The notes beneath the pieces were generated by a model. That model had not been told where the DNA came from, searched no databases, and saw only the letters and a program-made list of their open reading frames with translations. Shown in pieces: positions 46,485 through 55,749 of a DNA stretch of 64,000 bases; position 1 is the first letter of the stretch; the number at the start of each line of letters is the position of its first letter. Origin of the DNA: CAYQJS01 sp964417895 (GTDB lineage: Bacteria > Chloroflexota > UBA6077 > SHYK01); contig CAYQJS010000022.1 of assembly GCA_964417895.1 (NCBI GenBank), positions 1-64,000 on the forward strand. The letters are read 5' to 3'. Made by a program: the position numbers and the translations under genes.

Positions 46485-47174
46485 CTACGCGTGCGCCGAG
46501 AGCGGGCGCAGGCTCTCGATGCGGGCGACCCACGTCGAGAAATGCACACATTGCTCACGAATCCGCGCGACCCCGATGCTCTGCGCTGCGGTTGGCCCGT
46601 GGCGTACCTTCTGATACCGAGGCCGCAGAAGTCTGGTCAGACGCGCCGAAGGGTGTGTATCCGAGCCGCTGTTGATGTGCTCTGGGCTCGCCGCGGCAGC
46701 TGTCAGTCTTTGAAGCCGGCTGACGAAGGGCGCCCAAGCTGGTTCCAGGTCCGGTAGCCACGTCAGGTCGCTGAACAACAAGGACTCGAACTCGTACGGC
46801 TGGATGTGAGGAATGAACCGATACGGCTCACACTCGGCCTGCGCGACTACGGCGGCGGCGAAGCCAATCTCGATTGCGGTCGCGCGTTCCACGGGATCGG
46901 CAATGCCCGCCGCCTGCGCGCTACCTGGGAAGTCTACGGGGAGTCGGTACAGGTCGAACAACGTCGTGACGTAGACTTCGCGCCGCTGGAGGAGGGTGTT
47001 GCGCAGGAAGCGCAGAACCCGGTCCGTGCTGAGGGCGCCGCCACGGGAAGTTCGGGAGGTTGGGATGAGGCGCGGCTCGAGGCGCAGCTCGCGATCCGCG
47101 AGCGTTGGCCCCAGAACCTCGCTGACGAACTTCTGCTCGGTCTGGCCTTCTCCAACCACAATCACCTCGGTCAC
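46485..47174 (-). CDS. DUF4276 family protein, TOPRIM-like partner of the ATPase
   Basis: A 229-residue DUF4276 protein starting at GTG 47174 within the ATPase stop (GTGA). The N-terminal EVIVVGEGQTEQKFVSEVLG resembles the first acidic motif of TOPRIM nucleases (EGxTE). RLIPTSRTSRGGALSTDRV, VTTLFDLYRLPVDF (D in the second motif position) and IQPYEFESLLFSD are the other family blocks. DUF4276 genes usually accompany an AAA/ABC ATPase and are thought to be nuclease-like effectors in defence units. The longer frame from 47543 antisense to the ATPase is not real. It lies between the ATPase and hsdR. Confidence 0.88.
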   Translation of the reverse strand: MTEVIVVGEGQTEQKFVSEVLGPTLADRELRLEPRLIPTSRTSRGGALSTDRVLRFLRNTLLQRREVYVTTLFDLYRLPVDFPGSAQAAGIADPVERATAIEIGFAAAVVAQAECEPYRFIPHIQPYEFESLLFSDLTWLPDLEPAWAPFVSRLQRLTAAAASPEHINSGSDTHPSARLTRLLRPRYQKVRHGPTAAQSIGVARIREQCVHFSTWVARIESLRPLSAHA

Positions 47175-48262
47175 CGCGCGGGATTGCCACCAACAACATT
47201 TGCCTTCCACAGCTCGCCGAGCGAATAGTCTTTCAGCCACTCGCCGAGATCCTCTGCATCGAGACGTTCGAAGACCGAGGCGCCGTCGCGGCGGGTAACC
47301 ACAACCACGTCCTCCGGTTCCAACTCGCTGACCAGGTCGGCTGACTGGGTCGAGACGATGAGCTGACGCGCGTCGCTGGCCTGTCGAAAGAGAGCTGCGA
47401 GGATCTCGAGCGCGTATGGATGCAGGCCAAGCTCTGGCTCGTCGATCAGGATCGTGTCGGGTTGGAGTTGCGGGGGCTGCAAGAGGAGGGTAGCCAGGCA
47501 GATGAAACGCAGCGTGCCGTCGGAGAGCTGCCGGGCCCCCCATACGGTGTCAGGATCGCCACTCTCCAACCACTCCAACTCCACACGCTCGCCCGGGTCC
47601 GGCCGGTACAGGAAGTCGCCGAAGAACGGCGCCACGAGGCGCACGGCGTCGACGATCCGCCGATGTTCGTTCGGGTAGCGCTCCCGCAGGTGTCGCAGAA
47701 ACGGCGCAAGGTTCGTGGCGTCAGCCTTGAGCCGCAGGTTGTCGCGCACGGGCTGAGCCTGGCGCATAGCCGACTCAGTGTTCGTGTCGCGGAAATGAAA
47801 GATCCGCCACCGGCCCATCGCCGGACGCACGTAGCTGTCATAGATCTCGTCATTCAGCTCAGGCATATGTGTTTCTTCGTACGCACTGGCCACAGAGCGG
47901 GTCGCCCCCTCCCTGAGACCCCCCCTAAGCCGAGACCACGTCTCTTCCGTGGCGAAAATGAGCCGCTGGCCGGCGGGTCTGAGGGAGACCCGATATCCGA
48001 TTTCAGGGAACGAGAATTCCACGTCGATTTGCGGCGTACGTTTTTGCGTACCGAAGAGGAGGGCATCGGAGCCGCCATGCTCCTGGACGTAGAGTTGCAG
48101 CCGCTGCTCGGCTAACGCCGCGAACATGTGAAACAGGCTCAGGAGGTTGCTCTTCCCAGCACCGTTGGCGCCGATGAGGACATTCAGCGGACGAAGCTCG
48201 AACGCTTCGAGGGCGCGGATCGATTTGAAGCCGCGAACGGTCAGGCTTTGGAGCTGTGCCAT
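47171..48262 (-). CDS. ABC-class AAA ATPase (AAA_21, RecF/OLD-like)
   Basis: A 363-residue soluble ATPase with the SMC/RecF head fold. Walker A LIGANGAGKSNLLSLF, ABC signature ARQLSDGTLRFICLA, Walker B DTILIDEPELGLHPYALEIL and an H-loop-like region QLIVSTQSADLV. N-terminal LQSLTVRGFKSIRAL is typical. There is no nuclease domain in the chain; the downstream DUF4276 protein overlaps by 4 bases and probably supplies it. In OLD and PARIS defence systems such an ATPase senses phage and controls a nuclease or toxin. A -10-like TATGCT lies near 48270 in the 141-base gap upstream, so the pair may also have its own promoter. Confidence 0.9.
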   Translation of the reverse strand: MAQLQSLTVRGFKSIRALEAFELRPLNVLIGANGAGKSNLLSLFHMFAALAEQRLQLYVQEHGGSDALLFGTQKRTPQIDVEFSFPEIGYRVSLRPAGQRLIFATEETWSRLRGGLREGATRSVASAYEETHMPELNDEIYDSYVRPAMGRWRIFHFRDTNTESAMRQAQPVRDNLRLKADATNLAPFLRHLRERYPNEHRRIVDAVRLVAPFFGDFLYRPDPGERVELEWLESGDPDTVWGARQLSDGTLRFICLATLLLQPPQLQPDTILIDEPELGLHPYALEILAALFRQASDARQLIVSTQSADLVSELEPEDVVVVTRRDGASVFERLDAEDLGEWLKDYSLGELWKANVVGGNPAR

Positions 48263-48403
48263 GCCCTAAGCATACGACGCGGCGATTCGCTCGGCATCGG
48301 GCGCGCGGCGCTCGCCGGTGGCTGCGTGTAGGCCAGGCGTCACCGTCACGCCTGCTCGCGCGGCCCACCGAACGCCGCCCGGTCCCCGCCGATTGTGAAG
48401 GCG

Positions 48404-49462
48404 TTAGCCGGCATCGCCCAACTCGGCTCCCTCCCGCTCGAGCGCGGCCTCCGAGGGCACCTCGTCCCCGGGCTCGTACTCCGCCGCATTCAATCCCTTG
48501 ACTATGGGAGCGAACAGCGCGGACATCGTCTCAAGGGCGCCAGCCATCCACTCGTTTAGCTCGGGCCACGTCTCCTTCTTCGATGGCGTGCTGCTGGCCC
48601 GCACCAAACTGATCTGACTCTCTTTCCCGTTGGGCAGCAGGCGCCAGGCGACAGTGCCAAGCGGCGAGAGTTTTTCTTCCACCAACGTGCGATGGCGCTG
48701 CTCGACCAATCCGAAGTGGGCCTTCGCATCTGGCCCCGTGAATTGCAGATAGACACCCGAGCGATCGTCCCGCATCCCGTTCCAGGGGAAGAGGCTAAAG
48801 AAGCTTCGGCCGACGGCAACGTTGGTCCAGGAGTCCTTCGATGGCCTGTTCGTGCGGATCGCGCTCTGGTGATCCTCAAGGTACTGACGGAATTGCGTCC
48901 AGAACTCGAGGTGCAATTGCTGGATTTCCGTCAGGCCCACGCTGGCGCTGCCGGTCGCCTGCTCGCGGACAGCCTTGCTCCAGTCGTTTGGCTTCGAGAC
49001 GACGTTGAACTTCGGGGCCATTGCCGAATCGCCTATCCGCCATAGCTCGATCTCCAGGCCGAAGAAATTGAAGCCACTCGTGGTGGCATTGTTGAGCCAG
49101 TCGAGCGCGGCCCGGTGTTCTTCGGTGAAGTGCTTCGCGATCCAAACAATGGTTACCGCCTCCAGACCGGCGGCATAGGTGAGCAACTGGCCGAGGTGCC
49201 CGTGGTCGGTGCGCTCGAGCTGGTTCTCGATGAGCACATAGTGATTGCTGATCGTGTCCCGACAGAGGATGTCAGCTCGGAAGGGCCCGACACTTTGCTC
49301 CTGCGACTCCACCTCAAGGTCGATCCCGATGGCATCGCCCAGGAGACCGATGTTCTCTGGCTGTGCCAACCAGGGCGTGAAGTCAGTGGCTTCGCCCACC
49401 CACGCTTCTCGGAGATCGACCGGCGCAAGGCGGCCCAGTATCGGCTTGCCGACCGCATTCAT
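48404..49462 (-). CDS. DUF4268 protein with PD-(D/E)XK nuclease-like domain
   Basis: A 352-residue protein. Residues ~50-120 look like a restriction-fold core: VGPFRADILCRDTISNHYVLIENQLERTDHGHL is split into D (RADIL) and E-x-Q (IENQ) positions, followed by LLTYAAGLEAVTIVWIA. DUF4268 occupies the C-terminal half (SFFSLFPWNGMRDD ... VYLQFTGPD). The E-x-Q replaces E-x-K. Such proteins occur in and beside type I restriction operons. It overlaps hsdS by 4 bases (ATGA) and precedes the ATPase gene after a 141-base gap. Confidence 0.85.
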   Translation of the reverse strand: MNAVGKPILGRLAPVDLREAWVGEATDFTPWLAQPENIGLLGDAIGIDLEVESQEQSVGPFRADILCRDTISNHYVLIENQLERTDHGHLGQLLTYAAGLEAVTIVWIAKHFTEEHRAALDWLNNATTSGFNFFGLEIELWRIGDSAMAPKFNVVSKPNDWSKAVREQATGSASVGLTEIQQLHLEFWTQFRQYLEDHQSAIRTNRPSKDSWTNVAVGRSFFSLFPWNGMRDDRSGVYLQFTGPDAKAHFGLVEQRHRTLVEEKLSPLGTVAWRLLPNGKESQISLVRASSTPSKKETWPELNEWMAGALETMSALFAPIVKGLNAAEYEPGDEVPSEAALEREGAELGDAG

Positions 49463-50754
49463 GAGAGGGCCCCTGCCTGGTCGATCAACTGCTTGGCGTC
49501 AGGAACTCGAAGCTCGCCGGAGGTGAGCTTGGGCAAGAGCGTGTCGCGCAACGCAGCGAGCGTGGCCGAGTCCTGCTCGGCTAGCTCGATCCTGTCCTCG
49601 ACCACTCCTGCTGCGCGCTCGAACGCGTTTACAGCCTCTGGAGTTGGAACGACGCACGCAAGATTACGGAAGTCCTTCTTGCTAATGGAGCCAAACACCG
49701 TGCCCTCGGCCTCGAATCCCGAAAAAGAATCTTCAAGCGACCGCATTGAGTAGTAGGTGTAAGAGCGAGCTCGCGTCCTGTGCCTTACCGCCGCGACGCC
49801 GCGCCCAATGGCGCAATTCTCGGCGGCCATGTTGATGTCGCCGACTGGCGCGCGGACGCTAACGAGGGTATCCCCCACTCTCGCGAACCGAGTCGGGGCG
49901 GTGCAATAGACACGCCGGGCCGGAAACCGAAACGTGAAGTCGGCGCGCCCCTGATAAAACGGCAGACCCTCGCCGACTTCGTTATACGTCTCCCCCGGCG
50001 GCGACTGCCCCATCGTCAAATCAAACTCGTCGTCCAGCGTGCCGAGGCTCCACCCCGCCGGGATCTCGCCCAGCTCCGACTCCTCGAACCGATCCGGAAA
50101 GAGATCAGCGATGTGTTTCGGCAGCCCGGGGTCGCGGCCCTCGGCCTTGGCGCGGACAGGGGCGAAATCCAAAAACCACGACTTGAAGATCGCCCGCGCC
50201 ATCGTCTCCAGCGTCTCGTTCAGGCGCCGGTTCAGCTCGATCTTATCGTCCAGTGCGCCCAGGATGCGGGCGATGGCACGTTGTTCGGGAAGTGGGGGCA
50301 ACGGGAGTTCGAGTCCGTGGACGGATGTGATGTTAAGGTTCTGCTGCACCGAGCCGGATGCAACTGAGGTAAGTAGATCTTGACCAGCGGGTGAATTGAA
50401 GAAGTAACGGTAAAAGCGCGGATCCGCTACATCGGCCTTGAGCCGGAAGCGAATTAGAAATGCACCAGGCAATACGGGCAGGTGGAACCTCTCGAACAGA
50501 GCCGCAGTACCGATCCTTCCGCTGCGCGTTACCACTAAATCGTTCATGCGGAGAGTGTGCTGCTGGAACTTGCTCAGATCGAGACGCGCAAGAGGCATAG
50601 TCCCGTACTCGATGCGTCCATCAGCGCTGATGTCGGTCGTTCGCAGGGTCGCGACGTTGCCATCCGCCCTGTACAACTCGCCAGAGAACCGCGGTCCGAA
50701 CGCGCTATGTCCGCATAGTGCTGAGAATCGAATGCTGCGCCACTCACCCGCCAT
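49459..50754 (-). CDS. hsdS: Type I restriction specificity subunit
   Basis: A 431-residue HsdS with two target recognition domains that differ from each other. The conserved central spacer is PEQRAIARILGALDDKIELNRRLNETLETMARAIF, seen in two blocks, and the C-terminal one SATLAALRDTLLPKLTSGELRV. I start at ATG 50754 (GAGGAG upstream, inside the hsdM end) rather than 50769. It sets the DNA site of this second restriction system and should read an asymmetric two-part sequence. Confidence 0.92.
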   Translation of the reverse strand: MAGEWRSIRFSALCGHSAFGPRFSGELYRADGNVATLRTTDISADGRIEYGTMPLARLDLSKFQQHTLRMNDLVVTRSGRIGTAALFERFHLPVLPGAFLIRFRLKADVADPRFYRYFFNSPAGQDLLTSVASGSVQQNLNITSVHGLELPLPPLPEQRAIARILGALDDKIELNRRLNETLETMARAIFKSWFLDFAPVRAKAEGRDPGLPKHIADLFPDRFEESELGEIPAGWSLGTLDDEFDLTMGQSPPGETYNEVGEGLPFYQGRADFTFRFPARRVYCTAPTRFARVGDTLVSVRAPVGDINMAAENCAIGRGVAAVRHRTRARSYTYYSMRSLEDSFSGFEAEGTVFGSISKKDFRNLACVVPTPEAVNAFERAAGVVEDRIELAEQDSATLAALRDTLLPKLTSGELRVPDAKQLIDQAGALS

Positions 50755-52466
50755 AACCCAACTCCTCAAGGTTGTTCTCGATAGCCGTGTCTAACCTGCG
50801 CCCTTCGGCCATCTGCTCCCGTAACGTCGTGGTGAGGCGCTTCATCTTCTCGTCGAACGCTTCGCCGTCGTCCTCCTGCGCCGCGGCACCCACGTAACGC
50901 CCGGGTGTCAGCACGTGCCCGTGCTTCCGGATCTCCTCGAGCGGGGCGCTCTTGCAGAACCCGGGAACGTCGGCGTACTGCAGTTCACCCCCGCCCTCGC
51001 CCTCCCCCGTCGAGGGGAAAGGGCTGTGGCCGCCGCGCCAGGCGTGGTAGGTGGCCGCGATCCTCGCGATCTCCTCGTCTGTTAGCTCGCGATGGGTGCG
51101 GTCCACCAGGCGGCCGAGCTTGCGCGCGTCGACGAACAGCACCTCGCCGCTTCGGTCGCGGCCCTCATCCCCAGCCCCTCTCCGAGAGGGAGAGGGAAGC
51201 GAACGCTTGTCTCGGGCGAGGACCCAGAGGCAGGCCGGGATCTGTGTCGAGTAGAAGAGCTGCCCCGGCAGCGCCACCATGCACTCCACGAGGTCCGCCT
51301 CGACGATGTTCTTACGGATCTCGCCCTCGCCCGACTGGTTGGACGACATCGAGCCGTTGGCCAGCACGAAGCCCGACAGCCCCGTCGGCGCCAGGTGATG
51401 GATCATGTGCTGGACCCACGCGTAGTTGGCGTTGCCCGCCGGTGGGACGCCGAAGCTCCAGCGCTTGTCATCACGCAGAAGGTCACCGCGCCAGTCGCTG
51501 ACGTTGAACGGCGGATTGGCGAGGATGTAGTCGGCCTTGAGGTCGGGGTGGCGGTCGTTGTGGAACGTGTCACCGTGGGCGATCTGGCCGTCGATGCCGC
51601 GCAGGGCGAGGTTCATGCGCGCCAGCCGCCACGTCGTGTAGTTGGACTCCTGGCCGTAGATGCTGATGTCGCCTTTGGCGCGTCCGCCGTTCCCGTTGCC
51701 GCTCGCGTGCGCCTGGATGAACTCCACGGACTGCACGAACATGCCCGAGGAACCGCAGCACGGGTCATAGACCCTGCCCCTGTAGGGCTCGATCATCTCG
51801 ACCAGGAGCTTCACCACGNNNNNNNNNNGGCGTGTAGAACTCGCCGCCCTTCTTCCCCTCGGCGCTGGCAAACTGCGACAGGAAGTACTCGTAGACTCGG
51901 CCCAGCACGTCCTTCGAGCGGCCGTCTGCGTCGCCCACACGAATGTTGGCAATCAGGTCGATGAGCTGGCCGAGCCGCTGCTTGTCCAGCGCGGGGCGGG
52001 CATATTCCTTGGGAAGAACGCCGCGGAGCGAAGGGTTGTCGCTTTCCATAGCCGCCATGGCGTCGTCCACGGCCTGGCCGATCGTGGGCTGCTTTGCCTG
52101 GGCCTGGAGGCTCCCCCAACGGGCCGCTGGCGGCACCCAGAAGATGTTGAACCTGCGGTACTCGTCCGGATCCTCGGGGTCAGCCCCCTGCGCCTGCTCG
52201 GCCTCGAGTCGCGCGTGCTGCTCTTCGAACGCGTCGGAGATATACTTGAGGAAGATCAGACCAAGGACGACGTGCTTGTATTCGGCCGCGTCCATGCTGC
52301 CGCGAAGGGCATCGGCCGCTTGCCAGAGCCTGGCCTCGAACGCGAGGGTCGCCCCGCTGTTCCTCTTAAGCTGTCTAGTGCTCCTCGATTCACGGCGCGT
52401 GCCCGGGCTGCTATCCCTGACGTCGTCGTTCTCTTTTCTTGACCCTACCTGGTAGAGGCTCGTCAC
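50744..52466 (-). CDS. hsdM: Type I restriction methyltransferase subunit, interrupted by an assembly gap
   Basis: An N6-adenine methyltransferase of about 570 residues. N-terminal helical domain: LWQAADALRGSMDAAEYKHV, LIFLKYISDAFEE. After the 10-N gap come motif I VYDPCCGSSGMFVQS and motif IV ILANPPFNVSDW. The Ns shift the frame, but both sides read as one HsdM. Two proline/glycine-rich inserts (LPSPSRRGAGDEGRD and HSPFPSTGEGEGGGEL) are translated family A repeats. The GTG at 52466 overlaps the upstream stop (GTGA); the ORF could extend to 52505. Confidence 0.92.
50981..51210. repeat. Two family A repeats inside hsdM
   Basis: CACCCCCGCCCTCGCCCTCC...GTCGAGGGGAAAGGGC (about 50988-51028) and CTCATCCCCAGCCCCTCTCC...GAGAGGGAGAGGGA (about 51164-51200). 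Both sit on loops in the C-terminal part of the protein and keep the reading frame. Confidence 0.85.
51819..51828. other. Assembly gap (10 N)
   Basis: Ten unknown bases within hsdM between EFYT and VVKLL. The flanks need 6 or 9 bases here to keep frame (family sequence expected P-R-x), so ten Ns are a placeholder and not a measured length. Confidence 0.97.
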
Positions 52467-53245
52467 TGCGGCGCCTGCTTGGCGACCAGTTGAGGTGTGT
52501 ACCACTCGCTGCTGTATAGCAAGATGTGAGTTGGCACCAACTCTTTAGTGGAGTCCTCGGTCCGTACTGGGCCAACCAAACAAATGGGGCCTACGGCCAG
52601 CTGAACATCGTCAAACGGTTTTATTTCGCCCTCATTGGCCTCATAGTGACCATGCCATCGAAGACCGTCCAGCGACACCGGAACACGAGCGTCCTGGCTC
52701 CAGAGGTTTAGCTGTCCGGGCTGAAACACCAATTCATGGGCCGTAATTGCGGAGAGTGATTGCCTGATCCTATAAGGCTCATTCTCCCCTGGTTCGATGC
52801 GAGCGGAGGACTTTGCGGGCCTTTCGAGCTCCGGGAGTTGATTGCAGGATGTCGTGCCGATCACGACATGTCCCTGAGGTATGAGCCCGTCGACGAATAC
52901 AGGCCATTGCGACTGGTTTTCTACAGACACATGAAAGTGGACATGCGGTTCCGTCTCCCAGAGCCCCGATGCGCTCACTTGGATCAGGCGTGTCCTGAGC
53001 ATCTTCGACTCGAATTGCGGGCTGTTCGTCGCTCCCGATCCTTGCTGAGCCAACGGCACCAGGCCCACACGGACTCGAATTCGGCTCAGTCGTCCCCAGA
53101 CCGGCCCCCACGGGACGAGTAGCACTACGACCGCAGCGACTCCAGCAACAACCAAAGCGAGGAGGTGGTTGCTGGCGAACACTTCGGCAATTATGCCTAG
53201 CACGACGCCGGCCAGCAGAGAAATCGCGAAACGGCTAAGGTCCAC
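52463..53245 (-). CDS. Unknown membrane-anchored protein heading the restriction operon
   Basis: A 260-residue protein with two membrane segments at the N-terminus (FAISLLAGVVLGIIAEVF and ALVVAGVAAVVVLLVPWG), a short basic linker, and a ~190-residue soluble domain. The soluble part looks beta-rich: HVHFHVSVENQSQWPVFVD, IGTTSCNQLPELERPA, LVFQPGQLNLWS. I do not recognise a family. Its stop overlaps the hsdM start by 4 bases, so it is co-translated with the restriction genes. Base composition is visibly more A/T-rich than in the metabolic genes. It could anchor or sense for the defence complex; this is a guess. Confidence 0.75.
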   Translation of the reverse strand: MDLSRFAISLLAGVVLGIIAEVFASNHLLALVVAGVAAVVVLLVPWGPVWGRLSRIRVRVGLVPLAQQGSGATNSPQFESKMLRTRLIQVSASGLWETEPHVHFHVSVENQSQWPVFVDGLIPQGHVVIGTTSCNQLPELERPAKSSARIEPGENEPYRIRQSLSAITAHELVFQPGQLNLWSQDARVPVSLDGLRWHGHYEANEGEIKPFDDVQLAVGPICLVGPVRTEDSTKELVPTHILLYSSEWYTPQLVAKQAPQ

Positions 53246-53339
53246 CCGAGCTCCCCTGCGAGCTGCGAAACTCGCTCGGCATGGTAGCAGCGTTAGTTAA
53301 GGGTAACTACGGGAGCAATCAGGTCCGCCCGTTGGCCCG

Positions 53340-54470
53340 CTACTCCCCGTAGTCCCACTCGAACCCGCGGTCCCGGTATGCCTCGTCGGGCATGACGGAC
53401 TTGAGCCCCCGTTTCGCCAGCTCGTCCTCGAATCGCTGGCGGACCCATGGGTCCTCGTCGGGATACTCGATCTGGTTGGACACGCCCTCCATTTGCTCGC
53501 CGGCGCTGGAAAGGCCCCGCGGCGGGTGGATCGCCAGGTAGCGGTCGGCATGCTCGCTCACGTTGAAGTGCTGGTGGAACCAGCGGAACGGCGGCACGAA
53601 ACAGCTCGCCTCGTGCCAGGGAATCACCACCTTCTCGCCCCCTTCGGGCCACATGATCGAGTAGCCCTCCCCCACCGGGATGACGATGACGAAGGCGGGC
53701 CCGTGCCGATGCGCCTTCTTGTAGCTCATGGGCGGGAAGACCGACATGTGCGCCGTCATCGGCGAGCCTGGAAACTCCACGAAAACCGCGGTGCCGCCGG
53801 CGCCTCTCCCCCAGAACGGCACCAGCTTGTCCCATGCCCGCATGTCGGGGAAGAAGTTGCCCGACCACGTCTGCCGCACGCGCCCGCCGGCCGACGCCCG
53901 ATCGAGCGCTTGGGCCGTCGAGTAGAACGCACCGTCTCCGTTGCCCTGCAGACGACTGGCATCAACCACCGGATTATTGAAGAAGAAGTCGGGATTGGGG
54001 AGCACCTGCATCGCCAGCGGCAGGTAGTTGGAGTGCAGCAGGCGCGCCGGCTGGTTCCCCGACGTGTTGCTGATCTGGTACAGGTGATTGCCAGGCACCA
54101 TGAACATGCTGTGCTTCTGCCACTCGAACTCCTTGCGAGCGGCGGTGTCTTGCCCCTGGACCGTGGTGAGGCCCCGCCCATCCAGCACGTACACGCAATC
54201 GTCCACCGCCATACGGAACGGCGGCGTGGTGGCGCCGGGCGCGACCTCCGTTACGTAGGCGCCGGTGATACCCTGCTGGCCGGCGAGTTGGAGGAAAGCC
54301 GCGTCGCAGCCCCGCTCGTCCCACCGGCCCAGCGGCAGCGTCCGCAGGTCCTCGACGTAGTAGCCCTTGTAGATCGGGACTTCCAGCGACTCGATCCAGC
54401 GGTCGTAATAGGCATACCGCGGGTCCGAGGTGGCCTCCAGCGAGGTCTCCTGCAGCGTGATGGTCGACAT
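53340..54470 (-). CDS. Double-cupin protein
   Basis: A 376-residue protein with two cupin-like halves. First half: CVYVLDGRGLTTVQGQD and MFMVPGNHLYQISN. Second half: SYKKAHRHGPAFVIVIPVGEGYS (H-x-H metal ligands) and ASCFVPPFRWFHQHFNVSEH. GGAGGAG lies upstream of ATG 54470; the longer frame from 54629 is antisense to the Rieske gene end. It is the last gene of the minus-strand catabolic cluster. Similar bicupins include gentisate-type ring-cleaving dioxygenases, so a role in opening the ring made by the Rieske enzymes is possible. Confidence 0.85.
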   Translation of the reverse strand: MSTITLQETSLEATSDPRYAYYDRWIESLEVPIYKGYYVEDLRTLPLGRWDERGCDAAFLQLAGQQGITGAYVTEVAPGATTPPFRMAVDDCVYVLDGRGLTTVQGQDTAARKEFEWQKHSMFMVPGNHLYQISNTSGNQPARLLHSNYLPLAMQVLPNPDFFFNNPVVDASRLQGNGDGAFYSTAQALDRASAGGRVRQTWSGNFFPDMRAWDKLVPFWGRGAGGTAVFVEFPGSPMTAHMSVFPPMSYKKAHRHGPAFVIVIPVGEGYSIMWPEGGEKVVIPWHEASCFVPPFRWFHQHFNVSEHADRYLAIHPPRGLSSAGEQMEGVSNQIEYPDEDPWVRQRFEDELAKRGLKSVMPDEAYRDRGFEWDYGE

Positions 54471-54495
54471 GGTTCGCGCTCCTCCTGCTATTCGC

Positions 54496-55701
54496 TCATC
54501 GCGCGGTCGCACCTGCCTCGATGGTCCGAGCACCCGGGTTCCCCATGGTGCGGTAGTTCCGGCCGCTCGGCCAGAACGCTTCCTTGGCGTTCTGCTCCAT
54601 CCCGATGTGCACCATCGGCTCGTTGACATCGGGTTCGCGGATGACGGCGATCGGGTCCTCGCCGCGCTCCACCCTGGCGATGTTGGCCAGAAGCATGTTG
54701 TGGTAGAGGGCGACGCCCTTATCAGAGGTCACGAGATGCTCCTGGGTGCGATCCGAGATCGGCCCCTGGCCCACCCAACCCAGGGCGTCCTGCTTGAAGA
54801 TCGAATCCGCGACGATACTGCCGTCCTCCTCGAAGATGGTCGTCCAGTTGACTTTGATCCCCTCCCACTTGGGGACGCCGTCCTGCCGCGGTGAGCAGTT
54901 GTAATTGAAGTGCAGGGTGTGGGTGTCGTCCACCGGAACGCGGATCTGGTAGATCTGGAGTCGGGAATCGCCCACCAGCAGAATGTTCGGGAAGATGATG
55001 GGGTGGCCGATCCGCCAGTCGTCGATGTCTTCCGGCTGGCCCTCGAGCCGACGACGCTTGTAGATGCCGTACTCGTAGACGTCGAATGCGATGTCGACAT
55101 GGCGCACGATCCTCATCGGCGGCTCTCTGCCCTGCTTCTTCGCCACGTAGTTGCCATACATCCCATGCAGGTGCTCGTAATGCACGGGGTCGAGCGAGTT
55201 GTCCATGCAGTTCAGCCAGCTGCAAGGGAGCGGGGTAGCCTCGATCGATCGATCCACGTTCTCCTTGACGAGCAGCTCCCAGCGCGGGAGGAGGGGCGAC
55301 GGCTCCGGTCCCAGGTAGGCCCAGATGAGCCCGCCCAGCTCCCGCACCGGGTACGCTTTGATCCTGAGCTGCAGGCAGGCGGGCTCGAAGGGCATGTCGA
55401 CCACTTCGCCCGCCGGGTTATAGGTCCACCCGTGATAGGCGCAGCGAAGTCCATTGCGCTGGGGGATGCCGTACGCCAGGGAGATTGCGCGGTGGGCGCA
55501 GCGGTCGCCGACTAGGCCGAGGTCTCCGGCCTCAGAGCGGAAGAGCACGAGGTCCTCCCCCAGGAGGCGCACCGGCCGAACGGGCTCCCGGTTCAGGTCA
55601 ACAGCCGTACCGATGGCATGCCAGTAGCGGCGCAAGAGCGCACCCATCGGTGTGCCCGGGCCAACGCGAGTCAAGCGATCGTTTTCTTCCTGCGTGATCA
55701 T
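54496..55701 (-). CDS. Rieske ring-hydroxylating oxygenase, alpha subunit (phthalate-oxygenase-like)
   Basis: A 401-residue oxygenase. Rieske cluster ligands C-x-H (GDRCAHRAISL) and C-x2-H (LRCAYHGWTYN). Mononuclear iron site: DNSLDPVHYEHLHGMYG with two His, plus a distal Asp. The leading VGPGTPMGALLRRYWHA is characteristic of the PhtAa/phthalate 4,5-dioxygenase and VanA-like group. I chose ATG 55701 (GGGAGAGGAC upstream) over 55713. It shares strong similarity with the second Rieske gene at 57220-58524. It would need a reductase; only a flavin reductase is found nearby. Confidence 0.92.
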   Translation of the reverse strand: MITQEENDRLTRVGPGTPMGALLRRYWHAIGTAVDLNREPVRPVRLLGEDLVLFRSEAGDLGLVGDRCAHRAISLAYGIPQRNGLRCAYHGWTYNPAGEVVDMPFEPACLQLRIKAYPVRELGGLIWAYLGPEPSPLLPRWELLVKENVDRSIEATPLPCSWLNCMDNSLDPVHYEHLHGMYGNYVAKKQGREPPMRIVRHVDIAFDVYEYGIYKRRRLEGQPEDIDDWRIGHPIIFPNILLVGDSRLQIYQIRVPVDDTHTLHFNYNCSPRQDGVPKWEGIKVNWTTIFEEDGSIVADSIFKQDALGWVGQGPISDRTQEHLVTSDKGVALYHNMLLANIARVERGEDPIAVIREPDVNEPMVHIGMEQNAKEAFWPSGRNYRTMGNPGARTIEAGATAR

Positions 55702-55749
55702 GTCCTCTCCCATTTTCCCAGCTGCTGTTGGCTCACCGAAGCTTACCTC

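Noticed and set aside
46485..47543. DUF4276 protein starting at 47543
   Set aside because: The extra 123 residues overlap the ATPase gene out of frame and have no family similarity; GTG 47174 overlaps the ATPase stop as expected for a coupled pair.
53493..54626. 377-residue plus-strand frame opposite the bicupin gene
   Set aside because: Antisense shadow caused by high GC; the minus strand has cupin motifs.
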